A DNA stretch of 64,000 nucleotides from Annona cherimola (GCA_030490835.1 CM059975.1:50769174-50833173); one strand, 5' to 3'; numbered from the stretch's first letter, positions 33,367 through 45,872 are shown. Notes: generated by a model not told the origin, from the sequence alone. A program made the numbers and translations.

Positions 33367-36255
33367 TAAAATGAATATATGTGACTAAAGAGATGAGAGT
33401 GTTCATCTCCAAAGAAAAATGGAATAAAGTTGAGATATTAAGAGTCACATATGAAATGAGATCATAAACAGAGTTGAGAATAAGTTAATAAAAGGCTTTG
33501 TATAGGAAAAGGCAAGGAAAAGATCAAAGGCGCGAGTTGATCGCCAAGGTAAGTAAACAATCTTTTGAAAATATTGATTTCATTCCAAATGTTAAAATGA
33601 TTGAAAGTGTTATATAATGATGCTCTATTTAGCATTTGAAATTTGTTATTTTATTGGCAATTATTGAAATGATATGAACTTGCTTTGTCAAGGTGATTTC
33701 GAGATTGCTTACAAGGTAAGCAAGCAAGCTTTCAAGAATGTTGATTTTATTTCAAATGTGGAAATAACTTGATAATGTTATGTTGATGGTTTTAGAATTT
33801 CTTACAGAGTAAGCAAGCTCAATTCTTGAAAATATGATTTTATTATTTATTATTGACATGTTACAAGATGGTTTCATGTTAAGTAAGTTCTTAGAAATGT
33901 TATTTCAAAAGAATTTTATGATGACAAAGTTTTGACTCTTTTACAAGATGATATTTGAAAATAAACTTTAGGAATCCTATTCCTAAGGGGTTTTGTGTGA
34001 AAATATATGATTCTTCATATTATAGTATTTGTAAATAAATAAGACTTTTGATATGGTTTAATTGAATGTCTTTAAATGGTTTATTTAGAAGCTTTGAAAT
34101 TGGCTATTGAAATGTTTTAAGTCTTCTTGAAAGTTGAAATACTTTGAAAATATCTTGTATTCATGTTTTCAAAAGATTTTTAAGGATGACCAATTCAATA
34201 ATCTAATTTGATGACTGTTTTGTTTAAATAATATTTAAAAGATGGTGGAAACTGTTTTCTACATAAGAGTGGCTAGGATTGTGAGTGGATAAGGCATATA
34301 CTGCTGATATAAATGAATGGGAATGTGGTTGCATATCCTTTGCTCATAAAAAGCCCAAAAATGAGAATAAAAATTTTTATAAGAAAAGCCTGATTTTCTC
34401 AAATATTGAAATATTTCAGAATCTCTTTATAATGAGAATTCTAAAATTGTTTACCAACAAACAAGGAATATTTTTGAAAATATTATTTTCACAAATACTG
34501 CAAATATTTTGTAAAATTGACTTACTAAAATGTTTCCAAAATCCTTTAAGGGTGGTCATCATAACATCATGATTTGAAAATGGTTTATAAAAATATTTTA
34601 TTTTTAAAATGATTATGCCTAGTTCTTAATTGAGAAGGGCACAGTCTGCGGACTGAGTTAGATTATGTTATATCAAGTTTTGACTTGAAAAATGGCATAG
34701 TTTGAGGAATGTATTGATTTTATGAAATCATGCTAGCATGACGATGTGAATATAAACGAGTGTGCACGATGATCATGTACTAGGTCCATGGTGGAGGCGG
34801 TTGCAAACCGAGACGATTGCAGACCCGGGCCCACCTATACCTGTGGCCGAGTCGCTAAGGGAAGTCCGGAAGCCGGTGTTGCCCTCCATTAAATGGGAGT
34901 AGGATCATGGACGATCGCCTAGCTAGCGGTGTTGTTACATAAATGGTTTCTTTCCTATGGAAGGATGATCACTTGGTCAATGTCACCTACCAGAGGGTTA
35001 GAGATGTATATGCATATATTTTGTTTTAAAAGCCCCCAAAATGCGGTCATGAGAATATTTTAGGACATAACAATGTCCACAAAAAAGACAATGTTTTTAC
35101 TTAAAGATACTACAGGATATGATAATGTCTACACAAATAAAAAGGTTTACATGTATATGTGTTGCTTGTAAAAAGCCCAAAATTTGGAATATGAAAATGG
35201 GTTTATATGAAAATGTTTGAGGACATACAATTGTCCTCTTATAAAAGATCTATATGAAAATGTGTTAGGACATATAATTGTCATCATATAAAAAGATCTA
35301 TATGAAAATGTTTTAGGACATATAATCGACCTCATATAAAAAGATCTATATGAAAATATTTTGGGACATAATTATCTTCATATAAAAAGATCTATAAGAA
35401 AAGGTTTTAGGACATATAAATTATCCTCATATAAAAAGATTTATGTGAAAATATTTTAGGATATACACTTGTCCTCATGATTAAATGTTTATATGACAAC
35501 GTTTTAGGACATACGAATGCTCTCATGAAAAAGAGGTTTTATGAAGGGTTTATAGGAAAGGTTTTTATGAAGAGTTTATAGGAAAGGTTTTTTGAAGGGT
35601 TTATAGGAAAGATTTTTATGAAGGGTTTATAGGAAAGGTTTTATAAAGGGTTTAGATGAAATGTTTTCATGAATGATTTATATGAAAGGTTTTCCTGTTG
35701 GTAGTTGATCACTTGACATGTGTCTCCTACCGAACGACTAGAAATGCATTTATATAAAAATGCAAAATGCTTGCTTATTGAATTTATCACTCATATTTTG
35801 CTTTTCCAACCCTAGATAGGTTCAAAAAATCTCAAAAGGAGAAAGGAATTGATAAATTGAAGGGAAGAATGACTAGTATTCTTAACATGTTAATAATTTG
35901 TTAGCTATCATGTAAGAATTGATATGTTTAGAGAATGATTGAATGTTTGTATTGATTATGAAGATATTAGGTTATGAATGTTCATGATGTATGTAAACAA
36001 ATTGATATGTTGCAAGTATATAGTTGCTTGTGAAATGAATGGTGAGAATGATAGGTTATGTGCAATTAGTTACAAGCATATGATTCTTGTAAAAGATTAA
36101 ATGAGATGAAGGGAATGAAAAAAAAAATTGCTAAATGAAATGGATTCAAAAATTCCACCGCGTGATCAGGGCAACAATCCTGTTTCACATTTATGAATTG
36201 CTAATGATCTTGGAGTAAGGCTCAAGTTGTGACGCCTCGGGGTGGGGGCACCACA
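33367..36255 (+). mobile_element. Gypsy-type LTR fragment (plus), 3' part with minisatellite
   Basis: It begins inside the LTR (compare ATATATGTGACTAAAGAG here with ATATATGTGACCTAAAAG at 29972) and ends GGGGGCACCACA at 36255. It has splice-donor-like AAGGTAAGTAAAC and ACAAGGTAAGCAAG at 33546 and 33711, a GC island at 34777-34925 (GTGGCCGAGTCGCTAAGG), two TTGATCACTTG-type blocks near 34966 and 35702, and a 48-bp repeat at 35200-35510. Confidence 0.72.
35200..35510. repeat. 48-bp minisatellite in the LTR
   Basis: GATCTATATGAAAATG followed by TTAGGACATATAATTGTC and CTCATATAAAAA repeats about six times; GATCTATA starts at 35247, 35295, 35343 and 35389. From 35531 to about 35660 it gives way to shorter units containing GAAGGGTTTATAGGAAAGG. 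Confidence 0.75.
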
Positions 36256-37372
36256 TTCTTTATCTCTCTCTCTCTCTCTTTTTCTCTCTCTTTACTTCAT
36301 CTTTCTTCCTTGCTACTGGAAAGTCCCGTGTGCTGCCTTTTCCTCTATTTATACCTGCTGCATTTCATATCTTACTTGCCACCCAAGAAACATAATTTAA
36401 TGAATTTTTATTTTCGTTAATTTGCTGCCCAAATATCAGTCATTGATCACCCTTCTTGTTGTCCATTATTAGACCGTCCATGTGTCCCATTGCTATCCAC
36501 ATATTGTTGTTGTTTTTCTATTTTTATTTTATCAAAAATCTGCCCAATTTCCTTGCTTGAACATGTCATCCAATCGACTTCATTTCCATGTTGATTTTCT
36601 ATTTTTATTTCATAAAAAATCTGCCCAAATATTGCTAGATTTGCCACATGTTCAAGGTGGGTGCAAAAGTCAAATTTTTTACTTTTTAAAGTTGACTTAA
36701 TCACTCCCATAATCATCTAAATCTTGACACATGTCCTAAGTGTTGACAATGTCAACTTTGCTTTAATGCTAATTCACCTTTAATGACCATAAGTCAAATA
36801 CCTTAATTATATCTCACCATTAATATTTAATCACACTTAACACCATGTCATTTTGGATTTTCTAACAAGGTTTAACAAAATCCCATCCATTTATATCATA
36901 GAACTCATTAACTTAACCATTTATAAAAAAAAAATTATCTCAAAATGATGAATGCATGCTAAGATATTAGCAAAACGAACTTACTTCATAAAATATCATG
37001 TAAATCTAATCATTTCACCTCTTTCCATTCATAATTTTCATGATCCAAGCCATTCATCATGTGGGACATACCAACTTAAACTTTCCTTTAAAATTTCATA
37101 TCATTCTACATAGCATATCATAAGTTATGAATTAATCAAATAACAAATCAATAAAAAAAAATAAATGTGGCATTAATTAACATGCCACCTAAGCAATCTC
37201 TACACCATTTTCAAATTTTTGTGCTTACTTTTCCCTCTTGCTTTTTAGTGCATAATTACCAAGGTAATCATGGGTGATTAACTTAATCATCTTGCTTAAT
37301 AAGTTGCCCTAATCTCATCCATTCAAGCTCTAAGTAACATTTGCTATGTTTTAAGATAGGTGGGGTTCCATA
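36256..37372 (-). mobile_element. Gypsy-type LTR fragment (minus), U3 part with TATA box
   Basis: The LTR starts on the minus strand as TATGGAACCCCACCTATC at 37372, immediately after a polypurine tract, so this is the 3' LTR of a minus-oriented element. A TATA box (GGTATAAATAG on the minus strand) lies near 36344-36354. It is cut at 36256 after a (CT)n run, where a plus-oriented LTR ends. The opposed open frames at 36447-36716 and 36482-36700 are not recognisable. Confidence 0.7.
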
Positions 37373-37384
37373 TCCTCCCTCATT
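37373..37384 (-). other. Polypurine tract
   Basis: The minus strand reads AATGAGGGAGGA directly before the LTR start. Just upstream, at 37391-37408, lies GTTTCGTCCTGAAAC, the same near-palindrome that sits beside the tract at 53586-53623. This places a 3' LTR junction here. Confidence 0.7.
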
Positions 37385-38049
37385 ATAAAAAGTTTCGTCC
37401 TGAAACCTATTATATTTCAATTAACTGGAGTACAACTAATTTATAAGCAATTTACTAACTTCCTTCTTTTCATATCTCACATCAAACCCGTGGGTTATGG
37501 CCCACATAGGCTTCAAATGATGCAATCCGGATGCTTGCCTGATAGCTATTATTATAGGTACACTCTATTGTGGATAAACGTTTATCCCATACACATACAA
37601 AAATCACATTAGCATAATTTCTTGTTTCATCACAGATAAATCATAACGTAGGCAATCAATCACACAAAACAAAGAAGCAATAATAACCATTTTTTTCGCC
37701 TACTTGTAACGTACAAGTAGGAACAAGTTCATTCTACATCAAGTGGTACTTTCCTATCAACATATCATACATTCAACATATCATAATGCATACATTTTCA
37801 AAAGCAAAAGCCTCTTTTGCTACCCTAGTCTATCCCACTCTTCTTAAGTAGTACCTACAACTAGGTAGTATGAGTGTAGACTCGTCAATGGAAATATTGG
37901 TGCTAGACCAATTGAGTGCATTTTCCTTCTCATCCTCACCTTCATCCTCTCTTCCATTTCCTATGCACCCTTCACTAGCGTCTTCCTCATCATTTCCGCT
38001 TCTACTTCCTAGGGATTCAATACCATCACTACCTACAACCCTCGGTATG
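37373..38049 (-). mobile_element. Short internal region of a non-autonomous gypsy-type element
   Basis: 677 bp lie between the polypurine tract at 37373 and the LTR end at 38050. There is no recognisable gag or pol. A 75-codon minus-strand frame (37830-38057) is rich in Glu and Gly and resembles nothing I know. Parts resemble the internal region at 53586-54198 (for example CCTACAACTAGGTAGTATG at 37855 against CTACAACTAAGTCATGCC at 53867). No primer-binding site is recognisable next to 38050. With the LTR pieces on either side this looks like a decayed relative of the element at 50611-57132. Confidence 0.55.
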
Positions 38050-39640
38050 TGTGGCACCCCAAACCGGGGATCACAACCTTACTCCAGGATCAATCGATTG
38101 GTAAACATGATCAGGATTGTTTCTCTGTTACATGGCGGAATTCTTGACTTCTTAAGAGTCGAGGCCCTCATATGCATGTTTGATTTTTCATTATAGGGCA
38201 TTACACATACACTTGGTCATTTCATATCACATAATTCGCACATATTTATGGTATAACGCTCAGTACTTTATGTATTCATCGTAGCAATTCTATACTTCCA
38301 TTCAACAACTCAATTTGTGGCACCAAATATGTAACATTAGCATATAATATGATTCCATTAAATACACACTCATTCATTCACCAAACATTCATTCGTTCAC
38401 TTATGTAACCATGTATAACATCATAAAATCTGTCATTTGTGGAGTCCTCCCTATGCTCTGTTGCCTTATCAATCCTTTCACCTGTCTGTGGATTTGGAAA
38501 ATAATACAGGAGTCGAAACTTAACAAGCAATCTATAATTTTCAGGCAATTCATTTTGAACACAACCATTGCATAAAAGCATTTCCTTCCATTTTAATAGA
38601 AGACACTTATCAAGTGATCAACTATCAATAGGATGGAAACCTTTTTCATTGAAACATCATGAGTAATGCAATATACTGCATCATTTCAAAACATGATATC
38701 ATTGGACAGAAGCTAGATAGGCAACCATCCGGCTCATTCCTCTCTCCCACTTAGGGAGGCGCCATCGGCCGTCGGCCCTCTTCTTAGCGACTCGGCCACA
38801 CCCAAGGGGGACCTCGGTCCTCTTACTACCTCCAGGTGGACCTCATGCTTTGTGCACATGAACTTTTCATAAACACGATACTCGTCATGACATGCCAACA
38901 TGATTTTCCATTCACAAATTTGTGTATCATCATTTGCCAAGAATACTTGAGAAAGCGTTATAGAAATCAGTTAGAGAAATATCATTTCATTGCAAAACGA
39001 GATAAAGGAATGACCATCCTTAAACACATTAATAAGAATTTAAATCATACCTTTGTAAATTCAAAAACAAGAAGTATTTAGAAAATTGCTTGCTTACCTT
39101 GCATGCCTTGATCTCTATTCAATCTTTTCTTTGTCTTTACCTATACATAAGAACGGCATTGCATTCATAACATTTCATTTGCTTGCACACATATAGTTTT
39201 CCAATCCACAATTCATTTTATTCATAAATCACTTGCATAACAATCATTCATCCATATGGATTGCATTTGCCATTTATCATTCATGTCATAATCATCTCTA
39301 AGCACTCCTTACGTGTTTGCCTCCTTGTTCTCATAAAATTCCAAAATTTGGGTCTTTCTTCCCCATTCCTTTTGGCCCTCCAAAATGCATATATGTCATG
39401 GTATTTTACCCTCTAAATCATCCATAAATTCATTAGCACAATTCATATTTCATACATATCATAAAAATATGAAAATCGGGTCATATACATAACCCTAAGT
39501 TCCATCCTTTTTTAAAATCCACCTCTGATAGGTTAAACCCTCATAATCACTTATCATACTTGTTTATATCCCTTATAAGTTAAATTCCATCCCAAAAATC
39601 TGGAATTTAACATTTATTTTGATTTATTAGCTTTAAGTCT
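38050..39640 (-). mobile_element. Gypsy-type LTR (minus), 3' part
   Basis: On the plus strand it starts TGTGGCACCCCAAACCGG at 38050, the inverse of the LTR 3' end, and runs through the terminal segment, the ACTTATCAAGTGATCAAC block (38606), the GC island (38750-38840, CTTAGCGACTCGGCCACA) and the splice-donor-like AAGGTAAGCA at 39091-39100. It is cut near 39640 by a copia LTR fragment. It contains two uninterrupted target sequences that explain other insertions (39001-39050 and 39477-39499). Confidence 0.72.
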
Positions 39641-42600
39641 AGATAAACTTGAATCTTGTATGAACAAATCCAACTTTGATTTAGAATGATTGAATCCATG
39701 TGTCTTGCTTGCTTTAAACTTGGATTAGTCTTCATATACTCAAGTTGAGAAATTTGAGTCATCTTCATCTTCTATTTGACTCAAGTCTATCTCGAAGTCG
39801 ACTTATTCTTCGACTTGATCTTGAAATTTTGCCCTACCAAGTTGAAGTTGATGCTGGAGTTGACTTTGCCTGCGACTTCACCCAAGTCGCATGTGGAGTT
39901 GACTTCGGTTGCGACTTCAGAAGTTTTGCTACCCCATTTCAACGCTGGAAGAAGTTGCTTCTTGAAGTCGATACTGGAGTCGACTTCGTCTGCGACTTCA
40001 CCCAAGTCGCAAGTTGTGGTGCCCCGAACCGAGGCGTCACATTTGTCCTTACTCCGGGATCTTGTCGATTGGTAAGTGTGAATCAGGATTGTTGCTCTGA
40101 TCACGCGGCGGGTTCTTAATTGGATCTCGTCTAATTTTTTTTTCATTTCTTTTTCTTTCATCATATAAACATATACTCATCATCATTCATAATGGATTTA
40201 TCCATAACATCATAAATCATCAACTTCTCATATTATTCATCACTTCATAATTTCATACAACCTATGTCTTTTTCATCATATCCCATTAGGGAATCTATTC
40301 ATACAATCTGTTCATACAAAAATCTACTAACCTTTGTAGATTCTTCTTTTCCTTTAGAAACTGTGCCCTTCATTTCTTGTCTTTCCCTACACCTGTCTGA
40401 GGTTGGGAAAACAAAACATGAGTCGAAACTCAATAAGCAAGCATTTTTCATTTTAAATGCATTCCTCTCCATTCGATAGAAGACACTTACCAAGTGATCA
40501 ACTACCAACGGAATAGAAATCTTTTCGTAAACCATATTTCGAAACCTTTCATAAACCATTCATGTAAATCATTCGTAAATGCATTTCTCTCCATTCGATA
40601 GGAGACACTTAGCAAGTGATCAACTATCAATGAAATAGAAACCTTTTCATAAACATAGGATGTGCAAATGCTTCCTTTCCTCTCCTGACATAAACCTTCG
40701 TGTGCGGGTACGCTAGCCTAGGGAACATCTCACATAGCATGGTCTAATGCGCCGGCAGTCTCCGACTTGGCCTCATCAAGGGAACCTCTCTTCCTCTTGA
40801 CGCCTACATGGTTCCTACATGCATGACTTTTGATTTCCCCAGCGTTATATACCTCTTACACCAGGTAACTTGTCATTCTCATGTAGAGAATTATTTGCAC
40901 CATCCCTTAAAAACATTATTTCAAATACATGCTTTCCTTTTCAATCCATGTATGAAAATGCAATGCATTCATTCACACATAACCTTCCTTTGCCTCCACC
41001 TCTGGGGAGGACGCCGTCGGCACACAGCCCATACGACTCGGCAATAGTGAAGGGGGACCCTCTGTTCCACTTTCTACCTCCACCATAGCCTCTTCCTTAT
41101 ACATCATACATGTGCACATGTCCATGAACATCACATGATATCAATATGCCGGCATGACTTTTCATAAAAACTTATAAACATTCATCATTTCAAAACATTA
41201 TAGGAATGACCATCCTTAAACACATTTCATAAATACTGTAGCAATTACTGTTCACGTTACTGTTCATCCGAGGTAACTGTTCACAGAGACGTGGTTACTG
41301 TTCATGGGTTCCAAAAATTGATATTTTTTCCAAAAATAAAAAATACCATGACATACCTTATGCCTAGTATATCATAGGACATTTCATACATTTTGAATTT
41401 ATCATCATTTACTTGGCCAAAAAAATCATTTTCTCCATATACTAAAAATCAACATAAATTCACTTAAGCATAATCCTTAATTTTAAAAATCCTGAAATTA
41501 ATATATCATCATTCCAACATCATATTTATCATATTCATATATCCCAAATCATTATTTATCAATTTTGGAGCATTATTTTCACATATCATATACTATCTTC
41601 CCGAATGCTCCATCTTTGCTCCAAATTTTCGATGTTTCGGCATGATTCCGATTAAGCATTATAACTTTACTTATTTTCTCATGCTTAGGAATTATCTAAG
41701 CATGGTTTTACCCTACTTAACATCCAAAAGAAATTTGGGAAGAATCCCCTTACCTGAAGTAGAAAATCTCTCCTCCAACTTGCCCTTTCTCTCTCTAACC
41801 TCCTCTTTCTCTCTTAAAACGAATTTGGGGGTGGAAAATGAGCTCTTGCTCAAGCTTGGGAGTGCCTTGGACGTTCACCCCTTGGCCCCTATTTATAGTG
41901 CTTGATTTTTCATGAATTTGGAATTTACCCCCTCTTGCTCAAGGTATTAAATTATAAATGTATTTTTTCTAATTTCCAAAAAGTGCATGGAGCCTTGTGT
42001 AGCCCACCCTAGGCCTGCTCCAGCCCCCCTATGACAGCCCTATTTTTGCCTATTTTTTTATTTTTTAAAATTAATTAATTTAGGCTAAATTAATCCTAGC
42101 CATTGATTTTTGATAAGATTGATTTTGGGCCATTGGATTTTTCCCCAAAAGTCCAAGCTCCAGCAGCCATAGCAGCTTTTCATTAATTTTATTTAATTAA
42201 AATTAATCAAAGTCAAATGCCATTAATGAAAAAGTAAAGTTACTTTTTCCCTTTTCAAATGACATTTAATCTTGACCCTTAATTCATGATCCTTGATTAA
42301 TCTTGGACCATTCATCATATCCATCATCATATCTTGGCCACCCATAAAAAATTTCATCTCAATCCGATGTCCGGATTGCAAGATATGAATTTTTCTTTAT
42401 TTTCTCTCAAAAATCCACTAAAATCCGAAAATACTAAATAAATCAAAAAGTGGCTATTTTGTCCTTTTGTGGGAAGCTTCCTTTTTTGTCTTTTTGTGAT
42501 TAAGTTAATCCAAAGTGATTAACTTAACATATTTCCTTAATCCCACGTTTACTATTCACATTTCACTATTCACGTGCACTATTCATCCGAATTTCCTGCA

Positions 42601-43019
42601 TAAGTATTTTAATCTTCATTTCCATATATTTCATATCCATCAATATATATTTCTCAAATATATTACCTAGGGTTTACAACCCTAGGGTTTTGTACACGTC
42701 TCAAAGATTGGGGTTCCACACAAGTGGAGTCGACTTCATCTTCGACTTTAGTTTTTCTACTCTCCAAAATCAACGCTGGAAGAAAGATGTTCTTTGAAGT
42801 CGAAGATGGAGTCGACTTGAGAGATTGACTTCGCCTAAGTCGATGTCTGAGTCGACTTGAGTCGCGACTTGACTTGTTCTGTTTTGTATATATCCTTTTA
42901 CAGCTTTGAACATATGCATAATACATATTAGTAGCTTAGATTTACTCAAATTGTGTTGTTTAATCATCAAAACATATGGTTTGGGTATTTTCATTCAATT
43001 TCAATAATTGTTTCCAACA
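39641..43019 (-). mobile_element. Copia LTR fragment (minus), split by a gypsy-type solo LTR
   Basis: The pieces are 39641-40014 and 42721-43019. The right end TTTCCAACA at 43019 is the family's LTR end. GTCGAC repeats are at 39780-40010 and 42722-42870. The left side is truncated. The break falls in CCCAAGTCGCAAGT, and the uninterrupted sequence CCCAAGTCGCAAGTGGAGTC exists at 9148 in the nested solo LTR. The LTR lies against gypsy pol sequence at 43020, so it may have been inserted in that element. Confidence 0.85.
40015..42720 (-). mobile_element. Gypsy-type solo LTR (minus) inserted in the copia LTR
   Basis: 2,706 bp from TGTGGTGCCCCGAACC to GGGGTTCCACA on the plus strand, flanked by a perfect 5-bp duplication CAAGT (40010-40014 and 42721-42725). 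It belongs to the family of the LTRs at 50611-53585 and 54199-57132. The TATA box (CTATAAATAG, minus) is at 41889-41898, the GC islands at 40720-40850 and 40995-41075, and TACTGTTCA microrepeats at 41238-41310. It lacks a stretch of roughly 300 bp next to 41230 that the longer copies have, including the splice-donor-like site. No internal region is present. Confidence 0.92.
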
Positions 43020-44440
43020 AGGCAAACGTAGTAGCCAATGCATTGAGCAGAAATGCCAGCATAGCGAACCTAATCACTAAGGAGGAAGGATTGCTTCGAG
43101 AAATTAGACAATTAGAGTTGTTTGTATGTCCACTTGGAATACAAGCAAGATTATCTCAAATGCATATACAATCCTCATTGTTTGAAAAAATTAGGATTGC
43201 ATAGCAGAATGATTCGGATCTGTGAAGATATGTGGAGAAAATGAGGTAGAAAGGCCTAAATGAATATACTATTGATGACCAAGGTATGTATCGGTACAAA
43301 GATCACCTTTGCATACCCAATTTAGCTGAATTGAAGGAGCAAATATTAAAGGAGTCACACTTTTCTCCATTTTCTATATACCTAAGAAGCACTAAAATAT
43401 ATCAGGATTTTAAGAAAGAATATTGGAGGAACAATGTGAAAAGGGAAATCGTTGAATATGTAGCCAAGTGTTTGACGTGTTACAAGGTGAAAGCAGATAA
43501 TCAGTGAACACTTGGAAAACTACAATCACTTGAAGTTTCTGAGTGGAAATGGATGACATTACTATAGATTTTATTGAAGGGTTACATAAAACTTAGGTTG
43601 GAAATGACTACATATGGGTAATAGTAGATCGATTGTCTAAAGTTGCACATTTCTTACCCATAAATAGAAATTTCTTTGCGGAAAAGCTAGACAAGGTATA
43701 CTGTAAGGAGATTGTTCATCTCCAAGAGGTACGAAAAGTCGATAGTATCTAATCGAGATACAACTTTCACATCTTGATTTTGAAAATGTTTGCATCAAAC
43801 CCTAAGCAAGTAACTCAAGCAAGTATTCAGATGACCACTTTTGAAGCTTTATATGGGCGAAGATGTCGAAACCCATTAAACTAGGATGAAGTTGGAGAAA
43901 GAAAGTTACCCTCAGACTTGTCTGAAAAGAATGACAGACAAAGTCAAAGTGATACGCTAGTGTACACTCACAACCCAGAGTCGACAGAAGAGTTACACAG
44001 ATTGCAAAAGAAGATATTTGAATATCCAAGTTGGCAAGTATGTGTTTATAAAGGTGACGCCATTCAAAGGAGTTATAATATTTGGAAAAAGGAGTAAATT
44101 AAACCCTAGATATATTGGATCATTAGAAGTATTAGAAAAAATTAGAAAGTTGGCATACAGGATAGCCTTACCCCCAGTGTTAGCCCTAGTTCACAATGTG
44201 TTTCATATTTCCATGCTCAGGAAATATATATCAGACCACACCCATATTTTGATAACAGAAAACTTGCCAATTCAAGATCATTTGAATTATGAAGAAAGAC
44301 CAATCAAGATCTTCGATCACAAAGTGCAAAAGCTTTGGAGTCAAGAAATCGAATATGTTAAGGTTCAATGGAATCGATATTCTGAAAACGAAGCCGCTTG
44401 GGATCTACGAGAAAAGGTTGAAAGTAAATACCCCTAATTG
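43020..44440 (+). pseudogene. Ty3/gypsy (Del/Tekay-like chromovirus) pol 3' remnant
   Basis: It starts in the end of the RNase H domain (NVVANALSR). It continues through the integrase zinc domain, with stops near 43201 and 43223 and His and Cys residues in HFSPFSIY and CLTCYKVKADNQ (43286-43507). The integrase core is degraded at 43508-43990 (recognisable VIVDRLSKVAHFLP). The C-terminal part is best preserved (44018-44437): VGKYVFIKVTPFKGV, LNPRYIGSLEVLE, HNVFHISMLRKY, ending with a chromodomain-like WDLREKVESKYP. This order and the wording fit plant chromoviruses of the Del/Tekay type. Reverse transcriptase is missing upstream, where a copia LTR abuts. It is not functional. Confidence 0.88.
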
Positions 44441-44476
44441 TTTGAAAAGTAAATGGTTTTGGTATAAAACCTCTTA

Positions 44477-44492
44477 TTGGGGGGGAGAGGAT
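44477..44492 (+). other. Polypurine tract of the gypsy element
   Basis: TTGGGGGGGAGAGGAT precedes an LTR start TGTGATACC at 44493. It lies about 40 bp after the pol stop at 44435-44437, the normal arrangement at the 3' end of a gypsy element. Confidence 0.82.
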
Positions 44493-45224
44493 TGTGATAC
44501 CTAGAACATTTTGAGACCAATACATGTAATTTAGACATTTGATAATTATTAATTAAATGTTTGAATTGGATGAATGAGATTAGGGCCAATGATTAAGTAA
44601 GGTGATTAAGTTAATCACCTTTGCTTAATATGGATTAAAGTGCACAAAAAAGACAAAATGAGGTGTAGAAAATGATGACTTCGCATGTTTATTTAATCCA
44701 TTAATTATGTTATATTAATGACAATTAATGGATAAATTAGGGTATTGCTTAAAAAATTCATAACTTGAAGCATATAAGGCGGATTGACATGAAATTTGGA
44801 ATGTAATGAATGGCATGGATTATAATAATCATGATTAAAGTATGATGATAATGACTTAAATTTATCAAATTTTGTGAGACATTTTCAAATGCTCATATCT
44901 TGCACTATGATAGTCATTTTGAGATGAAACTTTTTATGGATGGCTAAAACAAGGTGGTCTATTGATAAGTCTAAAAATTTTCATTTAATTTCATATTAAA
45001 TTTACACCGTTAAATATTAAAAAATTAATTAATTACAGGTTTTAAGAGGAATTTCGTGAAAATTATATTTTTCGTAAAATTTTTAATTTTGCTTTAAAAT
45101 GGGTCATTTTGCAACATTCTTGAAAATATAAAATTATGACTCAATCCCATAGAAAATTTTAACGTTGAAAGGTGTATTAGCTTATTAATATAATTTGGAC
45201 AAATTTATAAAATCATTTAATTGG
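44493..45224 (+). mobile_element. 5' part of the 3' LTR of the gypsy element
   Basis: It begins TGTGATACCTAGAAC right after the polypurine tract and has the AATTCATAACTTGAAGC and GGCGGATTGACATGAAATTT block at 44757-44798, found in every long LTR of the window. Similarity is lost near 45225, where a different repeat begins. The LTR is therefore truncated. Confidence 0.7.
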
Positions 45225-45872
45225 ATTGTACATGGGCCCATACTTTGGTTTGATTCCATATATTAGGTGATGAAAATCTAATATACAATAATCAAGATAT
45301 TAAACCTGGAAGTCTAAGACCATGAGAATAGGCATGATGACCTTGAGGAATATCTTGAACAACTACAAAACTTTATGGATTCTAATTAACTTAATTCCAT
45401 GAGAATAGGTGGTTAATAAAATTAGGATACACCTTCTAGGTTTCGAGAGAAGGTACAAGGATAAATTAGAGTTTGTTCTCTTTTAACAAATAATATCCGG
45501 ATTAAATAATTATACCACTACCCGTTGCAAAAAACGCATGTGAAACCCTAGACCTTAGGTTCTCACACCTTTGTTTTCTACTACTCATTCTAGTTTCAAT
45601 TTTATTTTCTCTTTTCACTTTTCTTCATTCTATTCCATTTTATTTACTATATTCATCTTATATCCAATACGAAAGCGTTTAAAAGCAAAATTTATAGTCC
45701 GGAATTCCCTGTGGATCGATAATTTTTATACTACAATGTACGACCCTTGCAATTGCAGTGAGATTGCGAACAATGCACATTTTATAAACCCACCGTGTGA
45801 TCAAGACAACAATCTTGTTTACATTTACCACTCAATAAATCTCATGAAAAGTGCCAACATAGTCAAAGTTAG
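45225..45872 (+). repeat. Dispersed repeat, inverted partner at 62355-62985
   Basis: The stretch from about 45300 to 45775 matches the minus strand of 62355-62850 in the same order. Shared words include TAATTATACCACTACC and GTGGATCGATAATTT. The last 100 bp (45780-45830, CCACCGTGTGATCAAGACAA) resemble the 3' end segment of the long LTRs. It is probably the LTR or leader of another gypsy lineage, possibly Tat/Athila-like. I cannot confirm that. Confidence 0.5.

Noticed and set aside
37830..38057. A possible small gag-like gene on the minus strand
   Set aside because: The acidic, Gly-rich 75-codon frame has no zinc knuckle or known motif, and it crosses the LTR boundary at 38050.
40808..41088. 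Open frames with MSFSCRELFAPSLKN-like products that recur at 51302-51606 and 54684-55105
   Set aside because: Recurrence is explained by the shared LTR. The frame runs through the GC island and differs by stops and frameshifts between copies, so it is not a conserved gene.
42663..42700. AACCCTAGGGTTT, which looks like inverted plant telomere repeats (also near 53535 and 57085)
   Set aside because: There is only one unit on each side, always at the same place near the start of this LTR family, so it is part of the LTR and not a telomeric insertion.
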